NCBI GenBank assembly: GCA_903960725.1
Contig: CAJCBY010000412.1
Coordinates: forward strand, 1-6,683
DNA: 6,683 nt
Reading direction: 5' to 3'
Source of the DNA: an uncultured Cytophagaceae bacterium
Lineage (GTDB): Bacteria; Bacteroidota; Bacteroidia; Cytophagales; Spirosomataceae
Under the pieces are notes generated by a model that saw only the letters and a program-made list of their open reading frames with translations, did no database searches and was not told the DNA's origin. Both the position numbers and the translations under genes were made by a program. Positions 5,799 to 6,683 of the stretch are shown here, piece by piece (position 1 is the stretch's first letter; each line of letters starts with the position of its first letter).

Positions 5799-6683
5799 AT
5801 GAAAAAAATAGCAGTGTTTACATCAGGTGGGGATGCCCCTGGAATGAACGCATGTATCCGTGCCATCGTTCGCGGTGCGGCGTACCATGGGGTAGAGGTT
5901 TTTGGTATTGTGCGTGGTTACAATGGTATGATTAAAGGTGATATAATACCACTTAATTCACAATCTGTGAGTAATATCATTCAACGCGGAGGTACAATAT
6001 TAAAGTCAGCTCGGTCTAAAGAGTTTATGACAACAGAAGGTCGTCAAAAGGCCTATGATAAGCTTCAAGAATTTGGAATTGAAGGTTTAGTGGCGATCGG
6101 TGGAAATGGAACTTTTACAGGGGCTGAGATTTTTTATAATGAGTTTAAAATACCAACGGTAGGAGCTCCAGGAACGATAGATAATGATTTGTATGGTACA
6201 GATTATACGATAGGTTTTGATACAGCGGTAAATACAGCTCTCGATGCAGTAGATAAAATACGTGATACTGCAGACTCTCATGATCGAGTGTTCTTTATAG
6301 AAGTGATGGGACGCGATTCAGGATATATTGCTATTCAATGTGCGATTGCTGGTGGTGCTGAATCTGTTATGATACCTGAGAATTTGACGTCAGTAGATGA
6401 AATATCTGCGATTCTTCAAAAAGGATTTGATAAGAAAAAGTCATCTTCGATTGTTGTGGTGGCTGAGGGAGATGAGGAAGGGAATGCTCAGATTGTAGCT
6501 AAGAAGATAAAAGATAAAATGGGGGAAAACCTGGATATAAGGGTGACCACTTTAGGGCACATTCAAAGAGGGGGAATTCCGACAGCATCTGACCGTATTT
6601 TGGCAAGTCGACTTGGTTTGGGTGCTTTAGAAGGTTTATTGCGTGGGGAGAAAAATGTGATGGCAGGGGTTGTGAATAACCAG
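5799..6683 (+). CDS. pfkA: ATP-dependent 6-phosphofructokinase, 3' end beyond the window
   Basis: The first 295 codons are present with no stop; the usual length is about 320-330, so roughly 30 residues are missing. It phosphorylates fructose 6-phosphate to the 1,6-bisphosphate with ATP, the committed step of glycolysis, as a cytoplasmic tetramer. Motifs: TSGGDAPGMNACIRAIVR (8-25, ATP site G11 and effector arginines R21 and R25), SAR with R72, PGTIDND (124-130, catalytic base D128), GTDYTIGFDTA, EVMGRDSGY with R172, E223, and TLGHIQRGG (251-259) with R248, H254 and R257. Two departures from E. coli PfkA are visible. The ATP/Mg motif reads GGNG, with Asn at 103 in place of Mg-binding Asp103. 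Position 54 is Ser where E. coli has effector-binding Arg54. Gly104 is retained, which favours ATP over PPi. ATA makes up 13 of 31 Ile codons, against 2 of 26 in leuB. The ATG at 5799 yields the standard MKKIAVFTSGG start and no Shine-Dalgarno is evident. Confidence 0.93.
   Translation, partial: MKKIAVFTSGGDAPGMNACIRAIVRGAAYHGVEVFGIVRGYNGMIKGDIIPLNSQSVSNIIQRGGTILKSARSKEFMTTEGRQKAYDKLQEFGIEGLVAIGGNGTFTGAEIFYNEFKIPTVGAPGTIDNDLYGTDYTIGFDTAVNTALDAVDKIRDTADSHDRVFFIEVMGRDSGYIAIQCAIAGGAESVMIPENLTSVDEISAILQKGFDKKKSSSIVVVAEGDEEGNAQIVAKKIKDKMGENLDIRVTTLGHIQRGGIPTASDRILASRLGLGALEGLLRGEKNVMAGVVNNQ

Noticed and set aside
6087..6281. - strand open frame inside pfkA, rich in Ile/Tyr/Cys
   Set aside because: It is antisense to the conserved GGNG-TIDND region of PfkA. 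The odd composition is what reverse reading of ATA- and GAT-rich codons produces.

Overview
The window is about 41% G+C by eye and looks like a Bacteroidota chromosome, most plausibly a Cytophagales-type bacterium. Three things point there. No start codon has a clear Shine-Dalgarno sequence. The two intergenic promoters match the Bacteroidota pattern (a TTTG-type -33 element and a TAnnTTTG -7 element). The proteins also look most like that phylum. The genus assignment is inference; no database search was possible.

Layout: (1) 1-2252 is the end of a leucine (branched-chain) biosynthesis operon on the + strand. It holds the 3' three-quarters of a LeuA-family acyltransferase (2-isopropylmalate synthase or a close relative), then leuB 11 bp downstream, then a long hairpin with a T-run that ends the operon. 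(2) 2272-4368 is a complete secreted S9C-type serine peptidase on the + strand. (3) 4369-4597 is a structured convergent intergenic region. It contains three tracts of a degenerate 7-nt repeat in alternating orientation, a strong symmetrical bidirectional terminator, and an 18-bp inverted repeat that runs into the stop codon of the next gene. (4) 4598-5662 is a complete M42 metallo-aminopeptidase on the - strand. (5) 5663-5798 is a compact divergent promoter region. (6) 5799-6683 is the first 295 codons of an ATP-type 6-phosphofructokinase (pfkA), cut by the window end.

The genes are mostly core metabolism: leucine synthesis, peptide hydrolysis outside the cytoplasm (S9) and inside it (M42), and the committed step of glycolysis. 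Nothing indicates a mobile element, defence island or new multi-gene system. The least ordinary parts are non-coding: the heptad-repeat region between the convergent peptidase genes, whose central tract can pair with either flanking tract, and the back-to-back promoter pair between the M42 gene and pfkA. In the coding part, the phosphofructokinase carries Asn at the usual Mg-binding Asp position and is rich in ATA codons compared with leuB.
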